Positions 44,134 through 52,771 of a stretch of DNA of 64,000 nucleotides are shown here, one piece after another (position 1 is the first letter of the stretch; each line of letters starts with the position of its first letter). Location of the stretch: the NCBI GenBank assembly GCA_965218985.1, contig CBDCMP010000007.1, forward strand, positions 1,736,001 to 1,800,000, given 5' to 3'. The translations under genes were made by a program, and so were the position numbers. The notes below the pieces were generated by a model, which was not told where the DNA came from, did no database searches, and saw only the letters and a program-made list of their open reading frames with translations. Source of the DNA: Pseudopedobacter sp965218985 (lineage in GTDB: Bacteria; Bacteroidota; Bacteroidia; Sphingobacteriales; Sphingobacteriaceae).

Positions 44134-45464
44134 TTGTCATGAATAAAAGCGATCACACGTTCCACTTCGGCCCTGATCTCTGCCGTGGAGTTGATGTAAT
44201 TATTATTCATAAAAGAAAAAATGTATCTCTTCCCTGATTTTCCTATTAAATAGCCACTCAGGTTATAGTTGTTGGACAGGCTTCCGGATTTCGCAAAAAC
44301 GTAAGGAGCGCCACTGGTTTTGAACATATTCCTTAAAGTACCTGATGATCCTCCTGTTGCCAATAAACCGAATAACCTTTTTTCATCCCCAACTTTCTGA
44401 TATATTTTTTGCAAAAGCTTGGCCATATCATTCGGCGTGAAAAGATTTAACCGTGACAAGCCAGAACCATCCACCCATTGAACCTTATCTGGCAAATCAC
44501 TTAAATATTTTCTGGTGGAGAACGAGATGACTGAATCCGTTCTCATTTTCAGATGATTTGCAGCAGCGCAATTCAGCAACAATTCCTCGGCGATGAAATT
44601 ATCGCTGGGTTGCAGCATATGTTTGTACAAGCTGTCTGCCGGGCTGCTGTAGATCACTTTGGCCTTTGCAGGCACCGCACGCCAATCAATATTCATCACC
44701 GGCTTTATGATCATACCTGTGGAAAGCAATGTATCTGTCAACAAATTCTCCACAACATTTTCATTTAAACTTAGTGGGATGGTTTGTTTATAATTCGCAC
44801 CCACTGTTGTTGGTACGGTAAGGTTATTATTGACCGGGTTCCGGAGGATTTTTGTGATCCCTTTTGAGGAGACCACCTCACTCAAATATAAATTAGGCAG
44901 GTTCGGTGCGTATTTTAATATCCCGTCACCCGAAGCAGCTATGTTCATGGAATTTCCATATAAAGGCAATTCAGTGATCTCAGCCTGGTAATAATCATTA
45001 TAATCATCCCAGCTCCATCCGGCACCAAACCTGTCACCTAAATACCTCCCATTTACCAAATAAATGTTCTTGCCAGCGTTTTTCAGAAAATCAAATGCTT
45101 TTTGCTCTTTAAAATCCGGATGAAGAAAAGAGGCATCAGCCATAGGCCAGATGATCAGAGAATCTTTTTTCATCACATATTCAAAAGATGGAATAGAATC
45201 TCCCAGCATGTTTAAAGCCGTGTAAAAGGTAAATAGCTTGGTGTTGGAGGCCGGAGTGAAGTATTTAGAGGCATTTTCCTCGAACATATTCTTATCAGAT
45301 CCAAGTTCTCTGATGACGAAACCCACCTGATGCTGTTGATTGACCGGTGAGTTTTTAATTTGATCTGCAATACTTTGATAAGGCAAACTGATATTTTTTT
45401 TTACAGAGCAGGAAGACAGTACAAAAATAAGTACAGTGGGAATAAAAAGAGATTTAACTTTCAT
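44127..45464 (-). CDS. dacB: D-alanyl-D-alanine carboxypeptidase/endopeptidase, PBP4 family
   Basis: 445 aa. Lipoprotein-like signal (MKVKSLFIPTVLIFVLSSCSVKKN). S13 motifs: SxxK in TPASNTKLFTFYTAL (about residue 75), SxN in LQPSDNFIAEELLLN (about 290) and KSG in YVFAKSGSLSNNYNLSGYLIG (about 395). These form the active site of class C penicillin-binding proteins, which trim and open peptidoglycan cross-links in the periplasm. Length normal. Confidence 0.92.
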   Translation of the reverse strand: MKVKSLFIPTVLIFVLSSCSVKKNISLPYQSIADQIKNSPVNQQHQVGFVIRELGSDKNMFEENASKYFTPASNTKLFTFYTALNMLGDSIPSFEYVMKKDSLIIWPMADASFLHPDFKEQKAFDFLKNAGKNIYLVNGRYLGDRFGAGWSWDDYNDYYQAEITELPLYGNSMNIAASGDGILKYAPNLPNLYLSEVVSSKGITKILRNPVNNNLTVPTTVGANYKQTIPLSLNENVVENLLTDTLLSTGMIIKPVMNIDWRAVPAKAKVIYSSPADSLYKHMLQPSDNFIAEELLLNCAAANHLKMRTDSVISFSTRKYLSDLPDKVQWVDGSGLSRLNLFTPNDMAKLLQKIYQKVGDEKRLFGLLATGGSSGTLRNMFKTSGAPYVFAKSGSLSNNYNLSGYLIGKSGKRYIFSFMNNNYINSTAEIRAEVERVIAFIHDNY

Positions 45465-45561
45465 AAATGGATATTTAGCTGTTGCAAATTACTGAATTGT
45501 AACATAATGTTTATATTGTATGGGGATTTGCTTTTCAGGCTCAAACCGTTTATAAACCAAT

Positions 45562-46800
45562 ATGATGAATCTTAAGCAGAAAATATTTTTTTCTCTGATG
45601 ATTTGCTTTTGCACATTAATCGGACCAGTATTTTCTCAAAACACCTATCATTTTAAAGGAAAAAGAAATAAACAGTTGTTAGCATTTACCAAAACAAGAG
45701 GTTTAATTGTGCTAACCACTTATATCAATGATAAAGGTCCCTTTAATTTCATATTGGATTCTGGTGTGGGTATCATGGTGATCACCGACCCGAAGCTTAA
45801 AGATTCTTTGCAGTTAACCTATCTGAGGAAATTTACATTAATGGGCTTAGGAGAGGGAAGCGAAATTGATGCATATACCACCTCTTTTTTAAAAATCGAG
45901 ATTGGGGCTACTATTGCCGAAAGCACCTCGGCAGCCATTTTGGATAAAGATGTTTTTGATCTTTCAAGCTATGCCGGAATGCCTATCCATGGATTGATAG
46001 GTTATGATTTTTTTCAGAGTTTTGTGATCAGGGTGTTTTATGAAGGGGGCTATTTAGCACTTTATCGGAAAGGGAAGGCAAAGTTGTTTAGAAAAGGAAC
46101 CCGCCTTCCTATCAATATTGAAAATAATAAACCTTATATCAATGTTTGGGTGGATGAGGGAGATCTAAAAAAAACACCGCTAAAAATGCTTATTGACACG
46201 GGTGCCGGTCATGCCATGTCTTTAGAGTCTTACAAAAACGAGCCTTTCCCTTTACCTGATCAATTTATGATTGCTAATTTAGGCGTTGGATTAAGCGGTG
46301 ATATCGGTGGATTTTTAGGAAGAGTTACTAAACTCAAATTAGGGAAGTTTGAGATTGATCACCTGATAAGCTCTTTCCCACATTATGAAGATGTCGCAGC
46401 AAAAGTGCTTTCCACACCAAGAAACGGGAGTATCGGTAACCAACTGCTAAAAAGGTTTGAAATTATTTTCGACTATGATGCCGGCTGTATTTATTTAAAA
46501 CCGAATTCATTATTCAAAGGTCCTTTTGAACATGATATGAGTGGTATGGAACTCAGTGCTGCTGGAGACGACTACAAAAGGTATTTTGTGAACCGTGTGG
46601 AACCCCAATCTCCTGCTGATGAATTTGGGATACAAAAAAACGATGAAGTGATCAGTGTTAATTTTAGACAAACTGGGCTCATGACTTTTGATGAGCTCAC
46701 AGAACTTTTTAAATCTAAAGATGGCAGAAATCTCTTCATCCGCATCCAAAGAGGTTCTAAGGTTTTTGAAGGAATCCTTACCCTTAAACGGCGAATTTAA
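45562..46800 (+). CDS. Exported retropepsin-like aspartyl protease with PDZ domain
   Basis: 412 aa (a second in-frame ATG follows directly). Signal peptide MNLKQKIFFSLMICFCTLIGPVFSQ. Two retropepsin-like halves: FILDSGVGIMVIT (D66) and MLIDTGAGHAMSLE (D212), the latter with the intact D-T-G and the former D-S-G; GLIGYDFFQSFVIRVFYE and GSIGNQLLKRFEIIFDYDAG are the matching hydrophobic strands. A C-terminal PDZ domain (FVNRVEPQSPADEFGIQKNDEVISVNFRQ) follows. Likely a periplasmic protease; substrate unknown. Confidence 0.88.
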   Translation: MMNLKQKIFFSLMICFCTLIGPVFSQNTYHFKGKRNKQLLAFTKTRGLIVLTTYINDKGPFNFILDSGVGIMVITDPKLKDSLQLTYLRKFTLMGLGEGSEIDAYTTSFLKIEIGATIAESTSAAILDKDVFDLSSYAGMPIHGLIGYDFFQSFVIRVFYEGGYLALYRKGKAKLFRKGTRLPINIENNKPYINVWVDEGDLKKTPLKMLIDTGAGHAMSLESYKNEPFPLPDQFMIANLGVGLSGDIGGFLGRVTKLKLGKFEIDHLISSFPHYEDVAAKVLSTPRNGSIGNQLLKRFEIIFDYDAGCIYLKPNSLFKGPFEHDMSGMELSAAGDDYKRYFVNRVEPQSPADEFGIQKNDEVISVNFRQTGLMTFDELTELFKSKDGRNLFIRIQRGSKVFEGILTLKRRI

Positions 46801-46854
46801 TAGGTAATTTCTTTGCTACAAGTTCTAACAGCATTATTTTTTCATATATTAGAA

Positions 46855-46907
46855 ATTTGAATATCCGTAAAGCTTCATAAATACAGATAAATTACGGACA
46901 TTCAAAT
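46855..46907. repeat. Inverted repeat of TTTGAAT(A/G)TCCGTAA
   Basis: ATTTGAATATCCGTAA (46855-46870) and TTACGGACATTCAAAT (46892-46907) are inverted, 15 of 16 positions matching, with 21 bp between. The same 15-mer core recurs once at 36280-36296. It fills most of the 129-bp gap before the BNR protein gene. Confidence 0.65.
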
Positions 46908-46929
46908 TAGAAATTCAAAGATTCTCTTC

Positions 46930-49899
46930 ATGGATAAATTTCTTCTCGCACTTTCGAGTGTTCTATTATTAAGTTTTCAGCTTAAGGCGCAAAAAAATAA
47001 GATCAATCCTCACACTGCTGCAACATCCTCCATTCAAAGGCTGCAAGGTTATGAACTAAGAAAAAATTTAGAGGATAGTTCCCTGGTGAAGAACCTCCCG
47101 TTTCAAAACATAGGTCCAACGGTGATGAGTGGACGTGTGGTAGATGTGGATGTGGATGAAAATGATCCCACCCACTTTTTTGTTGCTTATGCTTCAGGAG
47201 GTTTGTGGTACACCAATAACAACGGGATCTCCTTTGAACCTTTGTTTCAACAGGAAGCCAGCATGACCATCGGCGATATTGCAGTGGATTGGAAAAATAA
47301 CACCATCTGGGTGGGAACCGGTGAGAATAACAGCAGCCGTTCCTCCTATGCGGGTACCGGCATTTATAAATCCATAGATACGGGCAAGACCTGGACCTGG
47401 TTAGGTTTACCAGAGACACAGCATATTGGAAGGATAAAATTGCACCCCACTGATCCAAATATCGCATGGGTGGCTGCGGCCGGTCATCTGTATTCTCCAA
47501 ATAAAGAGCGAGGAGTTTATAAAACTACTGACGGGGGGAAAACCTGGAAAAAAACTTTGTACATAGATGACAACACCGGAGCGATAGATTTAAGCTTGGA
47601 TCCCCAGAACCCTAACGTGTTGTACACTGCCATGTGGCACAGGGAAAGAAGAGCCTGGAATTTCGTAGAGAGCGGGAACACTTCCGGCATTTATAAATCC
47701 ACTGATGGTGGTGATTCCTGGATATTACTGACCACAGCATCCAGTGGTTTTCCAACAGGTGAAGGCGTTGGCAGAATCGGTCTGGCGATTTATCCAAAGA
47801 ATCCACAGATCATTTATGCAGTTTTGGATAATCAATTCCCAAGAGATAAGACCGAAGAAGAGGAGAAAAAAGATGAATACACCATAGCGACTTTTGCTAA
47901 AATAAGTAAAGCAGATTTTCTGAAATTAGATGAAAAAAAGTTAGATGAATTTCTAAAAGAAAAACGTTTTCCAGGTAAATACACAGCAAAAGTGGTTAAA
48001 GAGAAAGTGGCTAATGAGGAGATTAAACCTCAGGCAATAGCAGAGTTCATTGATGACCCCTATACTTCCGTGTTCTCGGCACCTCCAAAGGAAGCAGAGG
48101 TTTATCGTTCTGATGATGCGGGTTCAACCTGGAGAAAAGTGAATGTGATGGATCTCAAAGGGCTTTATAACACCTATGGTTATTATTTCGGTCAGATTTC
48201 AGTCTCACCTGTAAACCCCGACAAAGTTTATATCATGGGCGTGCCTATTTGGAGATCCGTGGATGGAGGCAAAACTTTTCAATCCATTGATGCAGCAAAT
48301 GTTCATTCTGATCATCATGCTTTATGGGTGGATCCTGAGAAAGACGGTCACATCATCAATGGAAATGATGGGGGGTTGAATATCTCTTATGATGATGGAA
48401 AAACATGGTTTAAAGCCAATACCCCTGCTGTAGGCCAATTCTATTCGGTGAATTATGATATGGCGAAACCTTATCATGTTTATGGAGGATTGCAGGATAA
48501 CGGGGTATGGATGGGTCCCTCCAATTATAAATTCAATTATGGATGGTATGATGACGGAGATTACCCCTATAAAAGAATAGGTGGTGGAGATGGAATGCAA
48601 GTAGTAGTTGACACACGCGATGATCATTTAATTTATTCGGGCTCGCAATATGGTTTTTACAACCGATACAACAAGAACACGGGGGAGCGAATGCCTTTTC
48701 AACCTAAACAGGAGTTGGGTAAGCGTCCTTTAAGGTGGAATTGGGAGGCACCGATTCATATTTCCAAACATAATATGGATGTGATTTATTTCGGAGCGAA
48801 CAGGTTATTCCGTTCTCTGGATAAAGCTGAGAATTTTGTTCCCATCTCCCCGGATTTAACTAAAGGGGGCAAAAAAGGCGATGTCACTTTTGGAACCTTA
48901 ACCACCGTGGAGGAATCTCCCTTAAAATTCGGTTTGATCTATACAGGCAGCGATGATGGATTGGTTTATGTCACCAAAGATGGTGGAAGCAGATGGATAA
49001 AAATCTCTGATAAGTTGCCCCAGGATTTATGGATCTCACAGGTATATCCTTCAAAATTCGAGGAAGGAACAGTATATGTATCTCTTAATGGTTATAGATG
49101 GGATAATTTTAACTCCTATGTTTATCAGTCAAAAGACTATGGCTCCACCTGGAAAAAAATAGGCTCAAATCTCCCGGCAGAACCCGTGAATGTGTTTAAA
49201 GAAGATCCTGAAAATAAAAATATTTTATACGTTGGCACTGATCATGGATTATATGTGAGCTTTGATCAGGGAGAAAATTTTGAACGTTTTAGTGGAGGCC
49301 TGCCTGCTGTGGCTGTACACGACTTAATTGTTCAACCAAGAGAACATGAACTAGTGGTGGCCACTCACGGACGTTCTTTATGGAAAGCAGAGGTAAAAGA
49401 ACTGGAGCAGATCAGCGCAGACATGAGGGCTAAACCAGTGAGTTTATTCGCTTTGGAATCTGTGAATTATAGTGCTTCGTGGGGAAGAAAAGGTTACAAT
49501 GGTGAGTTTTTTGAACCCAAATTCAAAATCCCGTATTTCACCAATCAAACCGGGACAGCCATCATCACCATATCTACTAAGAGTGGAACGTCACTCAGCA
49601 GTTTTATTGATCATGCAGAGAAGGGATTAAACTTTGCCACTTATAATTTCTCTTTTGATAAAACAAAAGCAGAGACCCTGCAAAAGGAGCTAAAGGAGAA
49701 CAAGCCAATTAAAAATGCAGATAATGACCATTACTATCTTCCACCCGGCGAATATACGGTGACCGTGGAATTGAACGGAAATAAATCCGCTCAAAACCTA
49801 ACTCTTTTATCAGGTGGCCGTGGCCAAAGAAGTTTTGAACCTGAGGCTAAGAGTGAGCCTGAGGAAGAGGAATCTGAGGGCTATGTGGAGATCAAGTAA
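46930..49899 (+). CDS. Exported BNR/sortilin-type beta-propeller protein
   Basis: 989 aa. Signal peptide MDKFLLALSSVLLLSFQLKAQ. At least eight BNR-type loops of S-x-D-x-G-x-(T/S)-W form: YKSIDTGKTWTWL, YKTTDGGKTWKKT, YKSTDGGDSWILL, YRSDDAGSTWRKV, WRSVDGGKTFQSI, SYDDGKTWFKA, YVTKDGGSRWIKI, YQSKDYGSTWKKI. Sialidase/sortilin-type propellers of this large group bind carbohydrate or protein; no catalytic sialidase triad is claimed. A charged tail (EPEAKSEPEEEESEGYVEIK) ends it. Upstream of a large zinc protease, 74 bp apart; possibly a functional pair. Confidence 0.88.
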   Translation: MDKFLLALSSVLLLSFQLKAQKNKINPHTAATSSIQRLQGYELRKNLEDSSLVKNLPFQNIGPTVMSGRVVDVDVDENDPTHFFVAYASGGLWYTNNNGISFEPLFQQEASMTIGDIAVDWKNNTIWVGTGENNSSRSSYAGTGIYKSIDTGKTWTWLGLPETQHIGRIKLHPTDPNIAWVAAAGHLYSPNKERGVYKTTDGGKTWKKTLYIDDNTGAIDLSLDPQNPNVLYTAMWHRERRAWNFVESGNTSGIYKSTDGGDSWILLTTASSGFPTGEGVGRIGLAIYPKNPQIIYAVLDNQFPRDKTEEEEKKDEYTIATFAKISKADFLKLDEKKLDEFLKEKRFPGKYTAKVVKEKVANEEIKPQAIAEFIDDPYTSVFSAPPKEAEVYRSDDAGSTWRKVNVMDLKGLYNTYGYYFGQISVSPVNPDKVYIMGVPIWRSVDGGKTFQSIDAANVHSDHHALWVDPEKDGHIINGNDGGLNISYDDGKTWFKANTPAVGQFYSVNYDMAKPYHVYGGLQDNGVWMGPSNYKFNYGWYDDGDYPYKRIGGGDGMQVVVDTRDDHLIYSGSQYGFYNRYNKNTGERMPFQPKQELGKRPLRWNWEAPIHISKHNMDVIYFGANRLFRSLDKAENFVPISPDLTKGGKKGDVTFGTLTTVEESPLKFGLIYTGSDDGLVYVTKDGGSRWIKISDKLPQDLWISQVYPSKFEEGTVYVSLNGYRWDNFNSYVYQSKDYGSTWKKIGSNLPAEPVNVFKEDPENKNILYVGTDHGLYVSFDQGENFERFSGGLPAVAVHDLIVQPREHELVVATHGRSLWKAEVKELEQISADMRAKPVSLFALESVNYSASWGRKGYNGEFFEPKFKIPYFTNQTGTAIITISTKSGTSLSSFIDHAEKGLNFATYNFSFDKTKAETLQKELKENKPIKNADNDHYYLPPGEYTVTVELNGNKSAQNLTLLSGGRGQRSFEPEAKSEPEEEESEGYVEIK

Positions 49900-49973
49900 C
49901 AAAATAGTTAAATAAGAAAGCTTTAATTTATTATCATGTACATTAGGACGTTAAAATCACTAAATCAAGCATT

Positions 49974-52490
49974 ATGAAGAAACACCTACAGATGTTAAAA
50001 CTGGTCGGGATGCTTTCTCTTTCAGTGGCCATCTCTGCATGTTCTACCAAAAAGAAAGCTAAAATGCCTGCAGCCTCAGTCAGTGCGCAAGCATCTAAAC
50101 CTGCCGGAGGGGCCCCGGGGGCAAAAAAAGAAGGTATGAAGCCTTACAAAGAAATCATTACCTCCAAAGCTAAAACAGATAAAGGATTATTTAACGTCCA
50201 TAAAGTGGATGATAAATACTACTATGAAATTCCTGATTCTCTGTTTGGGAGAGAGATGCTGGCGGTAACCCGTTATGCTAAGGTGCCCGCAGAAGATGGC
50301 ACATATGGCGGTGAGGAGTTGAATGAACAGGTTTGGATTTGGGAGAAGAGAGATAACCAGGTAATGATTAGAGTACCCTCTTACACCAATATCGCAGCTG
50401 AAGGTTCAGATATGTATGAATCAGTGAGGAATTCCAACCTTTCGCCAATTTTGGCTTCTTTTGATATTAAATCCTTAAGCAAGGATTCCAGTGGAGTGGT
50501 GATTGATGTCACAGATTTTTTTTCCAAGGATGTTCAGGCATTGGGACTGAATCAAAGAACAAAAACCAACTTCAAAATTACCAGACTCGATGATACAAGG
50601 TCATATATTGATACCATCAAATCCTTTCCGATCAACGTTGAAGCAAGAACTGTAAAAACCTATAGCGCAGGGAATCCTCCGGGAGACGGTTCACTGGGTT
50701 CTGTGACCGTGGAGCTAAACACTTCCATGGTGCTTTTGCCTAAAACACCAATGGAACCACGTTTATATGATGACAGAGTGGGATTCTTCTCCAGAAGACA
50801 AACTGATTATGGTTTGGATGCTCAAAAAGCCACGGTGACCCGTTATGTGGCAAGGTGGAGGTTGGAACCCAAAGATCCGGCAGCCTATGCAAGGGGCGAA
50901 TTGGTGGAACCTAAGCAGCAAATTGTTTACTACATAGATCCGGCAACCCCTAAAAAGTGGAGACCTTATTTAATTGCAGGCGTGAAAGACTGGAATGCCG
51001 CATTCGAGGCTGCAGGCTTTAAAAATGCCATCACCTGTTTAGAACCCCCAACCGATGATCCTGATTGGTCTCCCGAAGACGCCAGGTATTCTGTGATCCG
51101 GTATTTCGCTTCCAATATCTCCAATGCTTATGGTCCGCATGTGTCGGATCCACGGTCTGGAGAGATCATGGAGGCTGATATAGGCTGGTACCACAACGTG
51201 ATGAACCTGGTCAGAAACTGGTTCTTTGTTCAGACTGCCGCAGTTAACCCTGATGCACGTATGCCAAAATTCAAAGATGAAGTGATGGGCCAACTGATTC
51301 GCTTTGTATCTTCCCATGAAGTTGGACATACTTTGGGTCTGGCACATAATTTTGGTTCCAGTGTGGCTTACCCGGTTGATTCTTTGAGAAGTGTCACCTT
51401 TACCCATAAAATGGGTGGAACCGCCCCATCCATCATGGATTATGCCCGTTTCAATTATGTCGCTCAGCCTGAAGATAAAGGGGTTCTTTTATATCCGGGA
51501 ATTGGTCCTTATGATAAATGGGCCATGAAATGGGGTTATACCTATTTTCCAAATAAAACCATGGAGGAAGATGCTGCCATCTTAAACAAATGGACGGTGG
51601 AGAGAGCCGGAAATCCATTATATTTTTACGGAAAACAAACTGGCAATCCAATTGATCCAAGATCCCAATCAGAGGATTTAGGTGATGACGCCATTAAAGC
51701 TTCTAGCTATGGGATTGCAAATTTAAAGCGTATTCTTCCGAACATTGAAAAATGGACCTATGAAGAAGGTAAGCCTTACGATAATCTGGAAGAATTATAT
51801 GGAGAGGTGATGGGCCAGTTCAATCGTTACATGGGACATGTGAGAGCCAGCATTGGAGGAATTTACGAGAATGACAAAACCTACGACCAAAAAGGTGCTG
51901 TTTACACGCACGTTCCTAAATCCAAGCAAAAAGCCAGCATGAAATTCATCATTGATCAGGCCTTCGTAACCCCAAAATGGATGTTCAATAGCCTGGAGAT
52001 GGAGAAATTTGACAATGCAGCCATGGTGGACAGGATCAGGAGAATGCAGGCTGGTGTTTTAAGCGGCATACTTGATTTTGGAAGATTGGCACGCGTGATT
52101 GATAACTCCGCTAAAAACGGAAAGAATGCCTATGGGATCGATGAAGTTTTTTCAGACCTGCACAAAGGTATCTTCACTGAACTTTCTTCAGGCGCAAATA
52201 TTGATGTGTATAGAAGAAACCTGCAAAGAGCCTACATAGAAAGGTTAGCATATTTAATGACAGAGGAGCAACGGGTTCCACAAGGAATTCCAGCGGAATA
52301 TATTCCTCAAATTGTAGGAACAAGAATAGCTGCTTCTCAATCAGATATCAGACCGATGGCTCGTTTAGAGTTGACCAATTTACAAACTGCTATCAAAAGA
52401 GCTTTGCCACGATACAGCAACACCATCATTAAAGCACATTTAGTGGATGCTTTAGCCAGAATCGATTTGATTCTGAATCCAAAAGGATAA
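49974..52490 (+). CDS. Zinc metalloprotease lipoprotein (DUF5117/DUF4953 type)
   Basis: 838 aa. Lipoprotein signal (LKLVGMLSLSVAISACSTKKK), an alanine/glycine-rich linker, an N-terminal DUF5117-like domain, then a metzincin-like zinc site SHEVGHTLGLAHNFGSS (H448-E-x-x-H-x-x-G-x-x-H) with GTAPSIMDYARFNYVAQPEDKG as the following Met-turn-like region. The C-terminal third (EDLGDDAIKASSYGIANLKRILPNIEKW...) is helical. Family members are surface or periplasmic proteases of unknown target. Length typical. Confidence 0.9.
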   Translation: MKKHLQMLKLVGMLSLSVAISACSTKKKAKMPAASVSAQASKPAGGAPGAKKEGMKPYKEIITSKAKTDKGLFNVHKVDDKYYYEIPDSLFGREMLAVTRYAKVPAEDGTYGGEELNEQVWIWEKRDNQVMIRVPSYTNIAAEGSDMYESVRNSNLSPILASFDIKSLSKDSSGVVIDVTDFFSKDVQALGLNQRTKTNFKITRLDDTRSYIDTIKSFPINVEARTVKTYSAGNPPGDGSLGSVTVELNTSMVLLPKTPMEPRLYDDRVGFFSRRQTDYGLDAQKATVTRYVARWRLEPKDPAAYARGELVEPKQQIVYYIDPATPKKWRPYLIAGVKDWNAAFEAAGFKNAITCLEPPTDDPDWSPEDARYSVIRYFASNISNAYGPHVSDPRSGEIMEADIGWYHNVMNLVRNWFFVQTAAVNPDARMPKFKDEVMGQLIRFVSSHEVGHTLGLAHNFGSSVAYPVDSLRSVTFTHKMGGTAPSIMDYARFNYVAQPEDKGVLLYPGIGPYDKWAMKWGYTYFPNKTMEEDAAILNKWTVERAGNPLYFYGKQTGNPIDPRSQSEDLGDDAIKASSYGIANLKRILPNIEKWTYEEGKPYDNLEELYGEVMGQFNRYMGHVRASIGGIYENDKTYDQKGAVYTHVPKSKQKASMKFIIDQAFVTPKWMFNSLEMEKFDNAAMVDRIRRMQAGVLSGILDFGRLARVIDNSAKNGKNAYGIDEVFSDLHKGIFTELSSGANIDVYRRNLQRAYIERLAYLMTEEQRVPQGIPAEYIPQIVGTRIAASQSDIRPMARLELTNLQTAIKRALPRYSNTIIKAHLVDALARIDLILNPKG

Positions 52491-52531
52491 GATTAGAATT
52501 ATAATCTAAAGAAATCAGTTTCATAAAAATG

Positions 52532-52560
52532 AAAGCCAGGCTCGTTCGCTTGGCTTTTTT
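52532..52560 (+). terminator. Terminator after the zinc protease gene
   Basis: AAAGCCAG...TTGGCTTT arms with loop GCTCGTTCGC-like centre, then a T run, 41 bp past the stop. The following 210 bp before feoB's end hold no supported gene. Confidence 0.78.
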
Positions 52561-52771
52561 CATGGATAGCGTAAACTTTGTCGCTAACTAGAAAAAGAAT
52601 TTATCCCCTCTGTTGGTTAGCTATATAGCCAAAAGCAAATTGCACAAAGCTAAGATGATAAATATTGAATAGATGTACTGGTTTTATGTGAAATTTATTA
52701 ATAGACTGACTCTACATAATATTTCAAAAAAGATTTATACCCCCCGGATTCTCCTCATTCCAGTCGATGTC

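Noticed and set aside
47003..47500. 165-aa minus-strand frame opposite the BNR protein
   Set aside because: Trp/His/Pro-rich antisense shadow of the repeated BNR motifs.
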